Below, in pieces: positions 55,933-64,000 of a stretch of 64,000 nt of DNA; position 1 is the first letter of the stretch; the number at the start of each line of letters is the position of its first letter. Made by a program: the position numbers and the translations under genes. The DNA comes from Actinobacteria bacterium HGW-Actinobacteria-7. Lineage in GTDB: Bacteria > Actinomycetota > Coriobacteriia > Anaerosomatales > PHET01. Location of the stretch: contig PHET01000004.1 in assembly GCA_002841275.1 (NCBI GenBank), forward strand, positions 151,289 to 215,288. Direction: 5' to 3'. Below the pieces are notes generated by a model. It was not told the origin of the DNA. It searched no databases and saw only the letters and a program-made list of their open reading frames with translations.

Positions 55933-56379
55933 ATGGCGCATGATACTGGCGGATGCTGTTCCCGACCGGGACGGCGTTGGGTGTGCGACGAGGTTGGGAC
56001 GGTCGCGGTCTTGTACGATCTTGAGGGGGTCCTAGGACCCACCGTCATCGGATTCGTAGAGCGCCACGTGAGATCACTGCTCGCGTGGGACATCCTCGTA
56101 TTCTTTCACCGGAACTCCGACGCCGTACTTGACGCTGATGGGCTGGCTTCGCGACTGGGACGCCGCCCTGAGGAGATCGCACCTGAGATCGAGAGCCTGT
56201 GCGACGGCCACATACTCCGAACTGCAGGCGGCCTCATTCGCTATGACCCTACTCCGGAACTCCGCGCCCAAGCATCCGAGTTTGTTGAGGCCTGCCAGGA
56301 TCGCGGACGGCGGCTGGCTCTCATAGCTCTCGTGCTTCACAGAATCGCGCGTCCCGGGGGAGCAGGAACCAGGCTCTAG
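55933..56379 (+). CDS. Putative winged-helix-like small protein
   Basis: A protein of up to 148 residues. The middle and C-terminal part (DADGLASRLGRRPEEIAPEIESL, GHILRTAGGLIRYDP) looks like a helix-turn-helix with a wing; family not identified. The start is unsure: ATG 55933 and GTG 55981 are both possible, and neither has a Shine-Dalgarno site. It is convergent with the HD-GYP gene, overlapping at the stops. Confidence 0.55.
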   Translation: MAHDTGGCCSRPGRRWVCDEVGTVAVLYDLEGVLGPTVIGFVERHVRSLLAWDILVFFHRNSDAVLDADGLASRLGRRPEEIAPEIESLCDGHILRTAGGLIRYDPTPELRAQASEFVEACQDRGRRLALIALVLHRIARPGGAGTRL

Positions 56380-57686
56380 AGTTTCTCGGAGACGTCGACG
56401 TTCAGCGACTCAGGCGAGATGACCTCCACTATTCGCACTTCACCCACCGCCAAGTCGATGTCATGTTGTTCGGTGACTTCCGCGCCGCGATCATCGAACG
56501 ACAGGCGCACGACGGGGGCCAGTGGATCTTCGCCGGGGCTCACGACCACGCCTACGCTGTGGTCCGAGAGCCTGACAAGGCAGCCGACGGGGAAGACCCC
56601 CAGCGCGTTGGCGAACAGCCGCGTGAAGAAGGGGTCGAGTACCGTGCCTCCCTCTTGCAGAACGCGCACGATCGCCCGGTCTGGAGTGAGCGGGACGTGC
56701 GCGCTTCCCGGGTTGGTCAGGTTGTCGTAGCGGTTCGCGATTGCGACCATGCGGCTGTAGGGGTGTGCCACATAGGTCGACTCCCGTTCGGGGTAGCCTC
56801 CGCTATCGGGCTGCATGTGGTGCTCGTAGGCGACCAGCATAGGGGCGGGGTCGTCCATGGCGACCCGTTGGAGGATCTCCGCTCCTACCTTGGGGTGCAT
56901 CAGGCGCATCGGCTCGGCCTGGGCGGGATCATCGGCGATGAAGGCACCCTTGCCCACATCGTGCATGAGCGCCGAGAGGCCCAGGGTCACGAGGCCCTCG
57001 TCAGGGAGGCCGAGGCGTTGCCCCAGCGCGAGGGTGTAGATCATGACGTTGAGTGAGTGATAGAGGTCGCCGTCCTGGGAGCCGCGGAGTGTGGCCAGCC
57101 CCATGACTGCTGCCGGATCGGCGAACATGCGCTCCATGACATTGGAGACGAATCCCCCGGTCTCGCTGAGATCCGCTCCACCCGAAGCGAGGAGCTGTCT
57201 CACACGACTGAGCGCCATGATCGCCTGATGGTACATAGCGCGGTCCGCTTGACGCTGACGGTCGCGCTCCTGACGCTCTTCCTCATCCACCTTCGCGATC
57301 ACCGAGATGAGCACCGAGGTCGCTTGTCGATTGCTGAGCTCGAGCGCCACGTCCAAGTCAGGAACGGGACGCAGGGCCAGGACCTCAGCCAGCGCGACTG
57401 CGTCGTCTTGGCCGAACGTCGGAGACAGGGTCAGAGATTCGATACCCCGTGACTCGAAGGCGTCCGCGATGGATGCTGTGCCGTGAGAGTCCTCGGGCAG
57501 TACCACGCTGTCGTGGTAGAGCCTTCCTTGATGCCAGTTGAGGACGAACGGACCGAGGGCTGTCTCGTTGTGAACCGCGGCGATGAACGAGTCAAACGCT
57601 TCTTGGTACGCAGGATGAGCCCGCGGGTAGAGCTGGATCGCCCTGCGCGCCCCCGCCAGTCCGCTCACCACTTCGCTGGTGCTCAC
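56376..57686 (-). CDS. HD-GYP domain protein with variant motif
   Basis: A 436-residue protein. An N-terminal module (about 1-115) has the ARRAIQLYPRAHP start. A helical linker follows (about 135-185), then the HD-GYP domain with HD at 242-243 (LMHDVGKGAF), a second His in LMHPKVGAE, and EHHMQPDSGGYP (289-299). The HHE of active enzymes is HHM here. HD-GYP enzymes hydrolyse cyclic di-nucleotides; activity is uncertain given this change. It overlaps the HEAT gene (ATGA), so both are one operon. Confidence 0.85.
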   Translation of the reverse strand: MSTSEVVSGLAGARRAIQLYPRAHPAYQEAFDSFIAAVHNETALGPFVLNWHQGRLYHDSVVLPEDSHGTASIADAFESRGIESLTLSPTFGQDDAVALAEVLALRPVPDLDVALELSNRQATSVLISVIAKVDEEERQERDRQRQADRAMYHQAIMALSRVRQLLASGGADLSETGGFVSNVMERMFADPAAVMGLATLRGSQDGDLYHSLNVMIYTLALGQRLGLPDEGLVTLGLSALMHDVGKGAFIADDPAQAEPMRLMHPKVGAEILQRVAMDDPAPMLVAYEHHMQPDSGGYPERESTYVAHPYSRMVAIANRYDNLTNPGSAHVPLTPDRAIVRVLQEGGTVLDPFFTRLFANALGVFPVGCLVRLSDHSVGVVVSPGEDPLAPVVRLSFDDRGAEVTEQHDIDLAVGEVRIVEVISPESLNVDVSEKL

Positions 57687-59665
57687 TGATCAGCACCCCC
57701 CTTGGCGCGGAAGGCCTGGGCTTGGCGTACCAGGTCCTGGATCTCTCCGTAATGCCCTCGCTTGATGAGGGCACGTCTGCCCGCAACACGCGCCAGTTCC
57801 TTGTCGACGTCGGGGTCTGGAAGTCTGGTGAGCGCCGAGATGATTTCGCGGCCCAAGGCGAAATCGTTGTTGTCCAGATCCAGTTCACCAAGACGCTTGA
57901 TGAGCAATGGCGTAGCCGTGGGCTCACCGGACTTGCTCAGGAAGCGCGCGGCATGGATCGCGACCTCGGGGCTTGCGTCACGCAGTGCCCCCTCGATGAT
58001 TCGCAGAGAGATAGGCCCTCTGGCAGCGGCGACGCCCGCAAGCACTTCTCGGCGTGACTGTTCGTCGGGGCGACGCATCAGTGTGTCGAGCGTCAGGGCA
58101 GAGTGCCCGTCGTTCTCCTTTGCCAACAACTCGGCGACGGGAGCGAGCTGGAACCACTGCAGCTGGGGCGCTATCCGGTTGAGTTGGTCGATGATACGGC
58201 GGCCCAGCAACTGGCCGGCGACACGCAGCCCTTCACCCTTGAGCGACACAGCCTCGGTGACCAGTGCGGGTGCGCCATCCTCGCTCGCGTAGCGAACGAG
58301 GGCTCGGGCGCTGGCAGCCAGTTCGGGATTGGCCACCACTGCCTTGATGAGAGCGGCCATCGAACGAGGGCCTCCCGCCAGCGCGAGTGCCTCGCTCATG
58401 CGAGATGAGAGATCCGGCCAAGGGCTGTCGGCCATTGACTCCCGGTGGGACAGCTCGGTGAACACACGAGACGCCGTCGCGAAGTCGCCCTGCTCGATGA
58501 GCTTGGGTACCAGCGCCGCGAGGCTGTTGGCCGTATCGCAGTACAGGTCGAAATCGGACTGCTGGTCGAGAAGCGTGAGGAGGGTCCGGACGCTCGCCGC
58601 CGACAGGATAGTGGCAGAACCAGTTACGGCCCCGCGGGCCTTTTCGATGACTTCATCGGTGATGCTGGCGGCTTCTGCCACCGCACGATAAGTGCGATCG
58701 GCGTCTACCAGAGCTGGTTCGGGCAGCGTACGCTCTCGGACTTCAAGCATATGTCCGAGAAAATCGGCCTCGCTACTGGTGTGTCCGGTGTTGGGTAGCA
58801 TCGCCTGTACCTCGGCCCGCACCTGAGCGGTGACTTGATCGAGCGGAAGGCGCGTCAGCGCGCTGGAGAGCGAAAGCATGTTACGCCCGAAGTCGCCTCC
58901 CAGAACAGAACCGGCTATCTCGGTGGAACCGACGTAACAGAAGACCCCACCGGTGAGGTCGCGGGATGGGCCTGCGTCCATCGCGAGGCGAAGCAGCGCA
59001 TCCTTTCCGTCTGGAGACTGAGCGCAGAATGCCGAGGAGAGCGAGTGCAGAAGCTCGTCGTATCCGCTGGGACCGGAGACTCGCACGAGTTCCATCAGCC
59101 CCTCTTCGAAGGTCTTGGGGTCCCCCGCCGAGGCGACGGCGAACCACGACGTGAGCCGTTCGGGGTCCGAGGCCAGGGCTCGCAAGAACTCATCCAGGTC
59201 CTCTTCAACCGATGACGCAGCCGTATCGACCACGGTTAGTTGCACGTCCGACACGCGTATCGTGTCGACGCCCGCGCCGGTCAGAGCGACACCCAGCCCA
59301 CCCTCCAAACGCAGTTCGTCGGGAGAGCGGTCGATGGTGGTGAGGAAGGTGAGCAACTCATCGGCGGAGCAGCCCGGGGTGATAGCCAGCTCTGCGACAG
59401 CGTGGTCGCGCAGCTGATCCACAAGGTCGGAAGCTCCCACAGAACCGGTGAGCTGTTCACCACCGGATGCGAACCCCGAACGCGTCACGGCAAGAGCTAT
59501 GACCGCGTTTCCTGTGGTGAAATAGTCCTCGATCGCCGCGACGGCGGTCTCAACATTCTGGCGGGGAAGCGCGCTGGAAGGCGGGTACAGGCGCATCGAC
59601 TTGCCGGCGGCCGAAATGGCGCGCACGACCGTGTCGAGCCGTTTCATTTCCAGTGGTTGGTCCAC
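57683..59665 (-). CDS. HEAT-repeat protein with N-terminal module shared with the HD-GYP protein
   Basis: A 660-residue soluble protein. The N-terminal part (about 1-140) contains AAGKSMRLYPPSS, similar in layout to the start of the downstream HD-GYP protein. The rest is helical, with HEAT-like repeats at the C-terminus (ASPEVAIHAARFLSKSGEP, TPLLIKRLGELDLDNND). No enzyme motif is seen; a protein-binding scaffold is likely. GTG 59665 is chosen for GAGGGAG upstream; ATG 59647 is the alternative. Confidence 0.75.
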   Translation of the reverse strand: MDQPLEMKRLDTVVRAISAAGKSMRLYPPSSALPRQNVETAVAAIEDYFTTGNAVIALAVTRSGFASGGEQLTGSVGASDLVDQLRDHAVAELAITPGCSADELLTFLTTIDRSPDELRLEGGLGVALTGAGVDTIRVSDVQLTVVDTAASSVEEDLDEFLRALASDPERLTSWFAVASAGDPKTFEEGLMELVRVSGPSGYDELLHSLSSAFCAQSPDGKDALLRLAMDAGPSRDLTGGVFCYVGSTEIAGSVLGGDFGRNMLSLSSALTRLPLDQVTAQVRAEVQAMLPNTGHTSSEADFLGHMLEVRERTLPEPALVDADRTYRAVAEAASITDEVIEKARGAVTGSATILSAASVRTLLTLLDQQSDFDLYCDTANSLAALVPKLIEQGDFATASRVFTELSHRESMADSPWPDLSSRMSEALALAGGPRSMAALIKAVVANPELAASARALVRYASEDGAPALVTEAVSLKGEGLRVAGQLLGRRIIDQLNRIAPQLQWFQLAPVAELLAKENDGHSALTLDTLMRRPDEQSRREVLAGVAAARGPISLRIIEGALRDASPEVAIHAARFLSKSGEPTATPLLIKRLGELDLDNNDFALGREIISALTRLPDPDVDKELARVAGRRALIKRGHYGEIQDLVRQAQAFRAKGGADQ

Positions 59666-59801
59666 CGCTCCCTCTTTCCCTCCGATGGAACCGTGTCGCA
59701 CAGGTGGGCTTAGTATCGGGCAAGAGAGGCGAACCGTTAACCCCTGAGCGTTCAAACTGCGTGAACTTCAGTTGCCTACGGGTACTGGTAAGCTACATCG
59801 C

Positions 59802-61127
59802 ATGGGCGACACAATCTTACAGATACTATTCATTGCCGTGCTTGTCGTGGTGAACGGCTACTTCTCGGCAGCCGAGATCGCGCTGATCAGCGTGCGTCGC
59901 GCGTCGCTCAAGAAACGAGCCGCCGAGGGGTCGAAGGGCGCCCGTGCCGCGCTGGCGCTCACCGAGGAGCCCACGCGTCTGCTTGCCACCATCCAGGTCG
60001 GCATCACACTGGTCGGCATGCTCGCCTCGGCCGCCGCCGCAGTGTCACTGGCCAAGCCCGTCGCAGTATGGCTTCGCGGGTCGGGCTTCCCCTGGCTCGC
60101 CTCTGCCGCTTCGTGGCTCTCGGTCCTGCTCATCACGCTGGTCGTCTCGTATGTGACGCTGATCTTCGGGGAGCTCGTTCCCAAGCGCATCGGCCTGCAC
60201 GGAGCCGAGAAGGTCGCCGTGAGCGTAGCGCTTCCTGTCGCTTGGCTTGCCACCGTGTCGGCGCCGGTCGTCTGGTTCCTTTCGGTATCCACCGGCGCTG
60301 TGGCTCGCCTGATCGGGATGAAGAGCGACGGCGGCCGTCCGGGTGTCTCGGAAGAGGAGATCAAGTTGCTGGTCACCGAGCAGGGAAGCCTGCTCGAAGA
60401 AGAGAAGCGGATGATCCACGAGATCTTCGAGCTGGGCGACACCGTGGCGCGCGAGATCATGGTTCCCCGTGTGGACATGGTGCTTGCCGAGGACACGCTG
60501 ACCGTTCGCGAGGTCGTGAGCCTCATGCGGGGAACGGGCTACTCGCGCGTGCCCGTGTTCCACGATGACCGGGACCGCGTCGTCGGCATAGCGCTGCTGA
60601 TGGATCTGGCGGGACCGCTCGGCGAGAACAAGGGTGGCGACCCGGTGACCGATCATCTTCGCGAGCCGGTCTTCGTGCCGGAGACCAAGGGCATCCTGCC
60701 TCTTCTCTCGGAAATGCAGACTCATCGCAACCAAGTGGTCGTGGTGGTGGACGAGTACGGCGGGACCGCGGGGCTCGTGACGGTCGAGGACATCGTCGAG
60801 GAAGTCGTGGGAGAGATTGCCGACGAGTTCGACCGCGACCTGCGCTTCATCACAGCCATCGGTCCGGGCGAGTGGGTCATCGATGGGCGCCTGCCGATAG
60901 AGGACGCGCTGGCGCTCGGGTTGCCGGTGGATGAATCGGATGAGTACGAGACACTGGCAGGCTGGCTGCTCACACGTCTGGGCCACATCCCGATTGCCGG
61001 CGAGAGATACGCCTCGGAAGGGTACGAGTTCCACGTGCAGACAATGCGGCGCAGGCGTGTCGCCCGGCTGCACGTGAGTGCCCCGAAGACGCCGAAACCG
61101 GAGTCCACTGAGGGCGCCGACGTCTAG
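59802..61127 (+). CDS. CNNM/CorC-family membrane protein (hemolysin-like, CBS pair)
   Basis: A 441-residue protein. The N-terminal DUF21 TM domain (about 1-190) begins LVVVNGYFSAAEIALIS. A CBS pair follows (about 215-340) with MVPRVDMVLAED and DEYGGTAGLVTVEDIVEEVVG, then a CorC/HlyC C-terminal domain. The family exports or regulates Mg2+/Co2+. ATG 59802 has only a weak Shine-Dalgarno. Confidence 0.92.
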   Translation: MGDTILQILFIAVLVVVNGYFSAAEIALISVRRASLKKRAAEGSKGARAALALTEEPTRLLATIQVGITLVGMLASAAAAVSLAKPVAVWLRGSGFPWLASAASWLSVLLITLVVSYVTLIFGELVPKRIGLHGAEKVAVSVALPVAWLATVSAPVVWFLSVSTGAVARLIGMKSDGGRPGVSEEEIKLLVTEQGSLLEEEKRMIHEIFELGDTVAREIMVPRVDMVLAEDTLTVREVVSLMRGTGYSRVPVFHDDRDRVVGIALLMDLAGPLGENKGGDPVTDHLREPVFVPETKGILPLLSEMQTHRNQVVVVVDEYGGTAGLVTVEDIVEEVVGEIADEFDRDLRFITAIGPGEWVIDGRLPIEDALALGLPVDESDEYETLAGWLLTRLGHIPIAGERYASEGYEFHVQTMRRRRVARLHVSAPKTPKPESTEGADV

Positions 61128-61157
61128 ATCTGCGTCCGCGACTTGGATGGAGGAGCG

Positions 61158-62348
61158 ATGGACAACCCGAACGGCCCGGTTGGACCGACCCCGGCGCCGC
61201 CGATTCCCCCAGTGCCCACTTCTCAGTACGGCGGCCCGACTTCCGGCGCTCCTGAAGGTCAACGGATCGGCCGAGGAGGCGCCAACGCCGGGATAGTGCT
61301 GATCCTTCTGGGAGCGGTGCTGCTGAGCGCTCAGTTCCTGCCCGGCATCCGCATATGGATGCTGTGGCCGCTCTTCATCGTCGTGCCCGGGCTGGTCCAG
61401 TGCTTCACCGGGGACAACGATGGCTGGAGCGTCCATCGGTTCTTCGACGGCTTGGTGACCGTCACTGTCGGCCTCATCTTCCTAGGGAACACCACCGGCT
61501 ATGTCTCATGGGGAGTGTGGTGGCAGATCCTGCAGCTCTGGCCGGTGCTGCTCATCTCGGCAGGCTTCGGGATATTGGGCAAGGCAACGGGTCAGGAATG
61601 GCTCAGGGTTATGGGCACAGTGGCGGTGCTCTTCGCCTTCGCCTACGCGGTCACCACGGCTTCAACCGGGAGCGCAGTGCGTTTCCTGGGAACCCCCGGT
61701 GGTCAGCCCTTCGCGTTTCAGGAGCCTTCGGGAGGTGTCCAGCGCGCGGATCTCAAGTTGAGCGCAGGCGTTGGTGAAGTGACCATTGGCCCTGGCAGCG
61801 ACCTGATCTCGATAGAGGGCGAGTCGCCTTTCTCGGCGCCACGATTCGCAAGCACGGTTTCGGGTTCCTCGGCCACGATGGACTTCGACCTGACAAGCGG
61901 CAAGAACTTCACGGTGTATCCCGGGGGAACATCGGCGCGCGTCGACGCGAAACTCTCCAGAGCGGTCGCGTGGAACATCGAGGTGGATTCGGGCGTGTCG
62001 TCGCTGAATGCTGACCTGTCGACCTTGCGCGTCGAGTCGCTGAAGCTCAAGACGGGGGTGTCGAGCAACCGGGTCGTGCTGGGGGAGGTGCCCGTCGGAG
62101 TCGCGGAAGCGACGATGAACATCGACACGGGCGTCTCGTCGGTGAAGGTGCTCGTCCCCTATGAATCGCAGGTTCGCATAGAGTCCAGTAGTGGTCTGAC
62201 CGGCCACGACATCGCGTCCGGTCTGGAGTCGCAGGGCGGCGGCGTGTGGCAGACGCCGGGTTACGACCAAGCGGTGCATGCACGCAGCGGTGTCTGGATC
62301 ATCTCGGTGAAATCGGGTGTAGGCTCAGTCACTGTCGATACGTACTAG
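61158..62348 (+). CDS. LiaF-like membrane protein with beta-solenoid ('toast-rack') domain
   Basis: A 396-residue protein. A Pro-rich cytosolic start (residues 2-40) precedes LiaI/LiaF-like TM pairs (about 46-160). A C-terminal toast-rack domain (about 180-396) carries repeats such as VSSLNADLSTL, VSSNRVVL and VSSVKVLV. Such proteins sense or react to envelope stress. AGGAG precedes ATG 61158. It is followed 9 nt later by a PspC gene. Confidence 0.85.
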   Translation: MDNPNGPVGPTPAPPIPPVPTSQYGGPTSGAPEGQRIGRGGANAGIVLILLGAVLLSAQFLPGIRIWMLWPLFIVVPGLVQCFTGDNDGWSVHRFFDGLVTVTVGLIFLGNTTGYVSWGVWWQILQLWPVLLISAGFGILGKATGQEWLRVMGTVAVLFAFAYAVTTASTGSAVRFLGTPGGQPFAFQEPSGGVQRADLKLSAGVGEVTIGPGSDLISIEGESPFSAPRFASTVSGSSATMDFDLTSGKNFTVYPGGTSARVDAKLSRAVAWNIEVDSGVSSLNADLSTLRVESLKLKTGVSSNRVVLGEVPVGVAEATMNIDTGVSSVKVLVPYESQVRIESSSGLTGHDIASGLESQGGGVWQTPGYDQAVHARSGVWIISVKSGVGSVTVDTY

Positions 62349-62357
62349 GAGGAACTG

Positions 62358-62912
62358 ATGTCCGATCAGAATCGGCGTACGGACTTGAGCGTCGTCGGCG
62401 CCATCGCGCTCATCGTCTTGGGCGTGTGGCTGCTTCTGGGCAGATTGCCTTGGTGGAGTTCGCTGCGGCAGACATTCCAGTGGGTCTCCAATCTGGGATG
62501 GCCGCTCGTGCTGATCGCCCTGGGCGTGCTGCTGCTGGTGGCAGGTCGTAGGGGGATTCGGCCCACTGCCGGCGTGTCGACGAGGCGACTGTACCGCTCG
62601 AGAACCGACCGCATGGTGGGCGGCGTCATAGGGGGTCTGGGCACCTACCTGGGGGTGGATCCCACGTGGCTGCGAATCGCCTTCGCGGTGATTGTCGTCA
62701 TCAGCGGAGTAGGGCCCGGAATCGTTGGCTACATCATCGCGATGATTGTCATCCCCGAGGAGCCCGCGGCGTCCGTGCAGCAGCCCGGTTGGCCGCAGCA
62801 CGGTTGGCCCGGCGGTGGCACGCAGACAGTTCAGACGCCTCCACCCGCCCCGCCTGTGCCTCCGATGCCTGAGCCGCCTGCAGCCCCCGCACCTCCAGGA
62901 ACAACACTGTGA
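62358..62912 (+). CDS. PspC-domain envelope-stress protein
   Basis: A 184-residue protein. An N-terminal TM pair (about 11-28 and 45-62), LiaI-like, precedes the PspC domain (about 75-135: RLYRSRTDRMVGGVIGGLG, VDPTWLRIAFAV, VGYIIAMIVIPEEP). The tail is Pro/Gln-rich. Start ATG follows AGGAGGAACTG. Its stop overlaps the next GTG (GTGA). Confidence 0.92.
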   Translation: MSDQNRRTDLSVVGAIALIVLGVWLLLGRLPWWSSLRQTFQWVSNLGWPLVLIALGVLLLVAGRRGIRPTAGVSTRRLYRSRTDRMVGGVIGGLGTYLGVDPTWLRIAFAVIVVISGVGPGIVGYIIAMIVIPEEPAASVQQPGWPQHGWPGGGTQTVQTPPPAPPVPPMPEPPAAPAPPGTTL

Positions 62913-63847
62913 GCTGGGACATCGAGGAAGCTCCGGTCACACGGCCGGGCGAGGTCATAGATACCCACGTGCACCTGTTCACCGCTCCGCTCCTGCGCGA
63001 GATGGCCGAGCGACCCGGGACGCCCGCGCGCTTCAAGCAGGCGCTCAAGGAGGGCAAGTGGGGTCGGCGCAACGAGACGCTGCCGGACCTCTCGGCAGAG
63101 CAGGCCGCCTGCTGGTATGCGGAGCGGCTCGCCGAGGCCAACGTCGCCAAGGCGCTCGTGGTTTCAGTGCTGCCCGACTCGCAGTACATGCGCGACTTCA
63201 TCCGTGCTGCCAAAGGACACGTTCACGCGCTGTGCAACATCGACCCGCGCGACCCTGAGTCGCCAGCGCTTCTCGAACGTGAGATGGCGGCCGGCTTTCG
63301 AGGCGTGAAGCTCTATCCGGTCAACCGCTGCTTTCGGCTCTCCGACCCCGCGTGCCGTCCGTTCTTCGAAAAGGCCAACGAGCTGAGAGCCAACATCATC
63401 ATCCACTACGGAGTGACCGTGGATCCCACGGGCGACCTGGGCTACGCCGACCCGCTTGACCTCTCGCCGGTCGCGCGCGACTTCCCGGACCTGCAGTTCG
63501 TGATCGCTCACTTCGGTGCCGGATGGCTCGACAGCGTGCTGCGCCTCGCCTACCAGTGCAAGAACGTGGGTGTCGACACAAGTGGCACCAACAACTGGAT
63601 GGACTACTACGTCCCCAAGATGACGCTTTCCGAGGTCTTTGAACGGGCGCTCATGGCACTGGGGCCGCAGCGCGTGCTCTTTGGCACAGACTCCGGCACC
63701 ACCGCGCCCTACAGGACGTGGATCCGCTTCATGCAGCAGCGCACCCTCGAGGAGATGGGCCTCTCGGACGCCGATCGCGATCTGATCCTTCGTGGTAACG
63801 CATCACGCATCTTCCGTCTCGACGAGCCCTTGCTCCCTCCCAGCTAG
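62909..63847 (+). CDS. Amidohydrolase-2 (TIM-barrel) family protein
   Basis: A 312-residue amidohydrolase with HxH at the start of the barrel (IDTHVHLFT), GVKLYPVN, IIHYGVTVDP, IAHFGAGWLD and the final FGTDSG metal-ligand motif. Such enzymes are metal-dependent hydrolases or decarboxylases; the substrate is unknown. GTG 62909 overlaps the PspC stop. It is followed 9 nt later by a methyltransferase. Confidence 0.88.
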   Translation: MSWDIEEAPVTRPGEVIDTHVHLFTAPLLREMAERPGTPARFKQALKEGKWGRRNETLPDLSAEQAACWYAERLAEANVAKALVVSVLPDSQYMRDFIRAAKGHVHALCNIDPRDPESPALLEREMAAGFRGVKLYPVNRCFRLSDPACRPFFEKANELRANIIIHYGVTVDPTGDLGYADPLDLSPVARDFPDLQFVIAHFGAGWLDSVLRLAYQCKNVGVDTSGTNNWMDYYVPKMTLSEVFERALMALGPQRVLFGTDSGTTAPYRTWIRFMQQRTLEEMGLSDADRDLILRGNASRIFRLDEPLLPPS

Positions 63848-63856
63848 GAGACCACC

Positions 63857-64000
63857 ATGACTGCCGAGAACCCCAAGGTCGCACCAGCGTCCGACTACGA
63901 TGAGTTCGTCAACTGGGACAAGCGCCTCGCCAACGAGGGCCCGTTCTTCCGCGAGCTCTTCGAGCGTGAGGGTGTGAAGCGCGTCATCGACGTGGGAGCA
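63857..64000 (+). CDS. Class I SAM-dependent methyltransferase (5' end, cut by the window)
   Basis: Only the first 48 codons are present: MTAENPKVAPASDYDEFVNW, then LFEREGVKRVIDVGA, which is the start of the SAM-binding motif I (V-I-D-V-G-A). ATG 63857 follows GGAGACC. The rest is outside the window. Confidence 0.8.
   Translation, partial: MTAENPKVAPASDYDEFVNWDKRLANEGPFFRELFEREGVKRVIDVGA

Noticed and set aside
60045..61436. 463-codon minus-strand frame opposite the CNNM gene
   Set aside because: Shadow of the DUF21/CBS protein.

Overview
The window reads as the replication-origin end of a chromosome from a high-GC actinobacterium. The lineage is inferred from content only (no 16S here): the gene order yidD-rnpA-rpmH / dnaA-dnaN-recF-dciA-gyrB-gyrA, many GTG starts with strong Shine-Dalgarno sites, a BFN-domain protein, paired single-RCK TrkA proteins beside an APC permease, and four P-II proteins with two Amt transporters. 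An uncultured member of Coriobacteriia or a nearby Actinobacteriota class fits best.

Layout. 1-12.7 kb: yidD (cut by the left edge), rnpA and rpmH run leftward from a near-consensus promoter. oriC DnaA boxes lie on both sides of a GHKL-ATPase/winged-helix gene and dnaA. dnaN, recF, a DciA-like gene, gyrB, a two-TM protein, gyrA and a HAD phosphatase follow. 12.7-17.4 kb: a MacAB-type exporter (adaptor, ATPase, permease), a BFN-domain protein, YjbQ and tRNA-Ile(GAT). 17.6-25.8 kb: a PocR-PAS-PAS histidine kinase, a DEAD-box helicase, a lipid-modifying operon (FAD oxidoreductase, DUF1365, cyclopropane-type methyltransferase) and a divergent SDR. 25.8-34.6 kb: one giant gene for a cyclic beta-1,2-glucan synthase of about 2,940 residues. 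34.7-35.5 kb: a rhodanese-thioredoxin fusion whose first redox cysteine codon is TGA, followed by a SECIS-like hairpin and preceded by a CsoR/CstR-like palindrome inside its promoter. This is the most notable find. 35.9-40.7 kb: an ammonium-sensing cluster (amt-glnK twice, plus two divergent P-II paralogs). 41-46 kb: tRNA-Ala(TGC), small genes, a class IV aminotransferase, a KimA-like permease and two TrkA/RCK proteins.

46-64 kb: a class I glutamine amidotransferase joined to a three-gene ABC-2 exporter; a set of small enzymes (EamA transporter, GNAT, acylphosphatase, tautomerase, hemolysin III); a YedY-like molybdenum lipoprotein divergent from a flavin reductase; an HD-GYP gene and a HEAT-repeat gene that appear to share an N-terminal module; a CNNM/CorC protein; a LiaF-like and PspC envelope module; an amidohydrolase; and the start of a SAM methyltransferase cut by the right edge.

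I see no insertion sequence, prophage, CRISPR array or rRNA gene. Apart from the TGA in the selenoprotein candidate, every gene looks intact. Functions are assigned from motifs read by eye; no database search or alignment was run.
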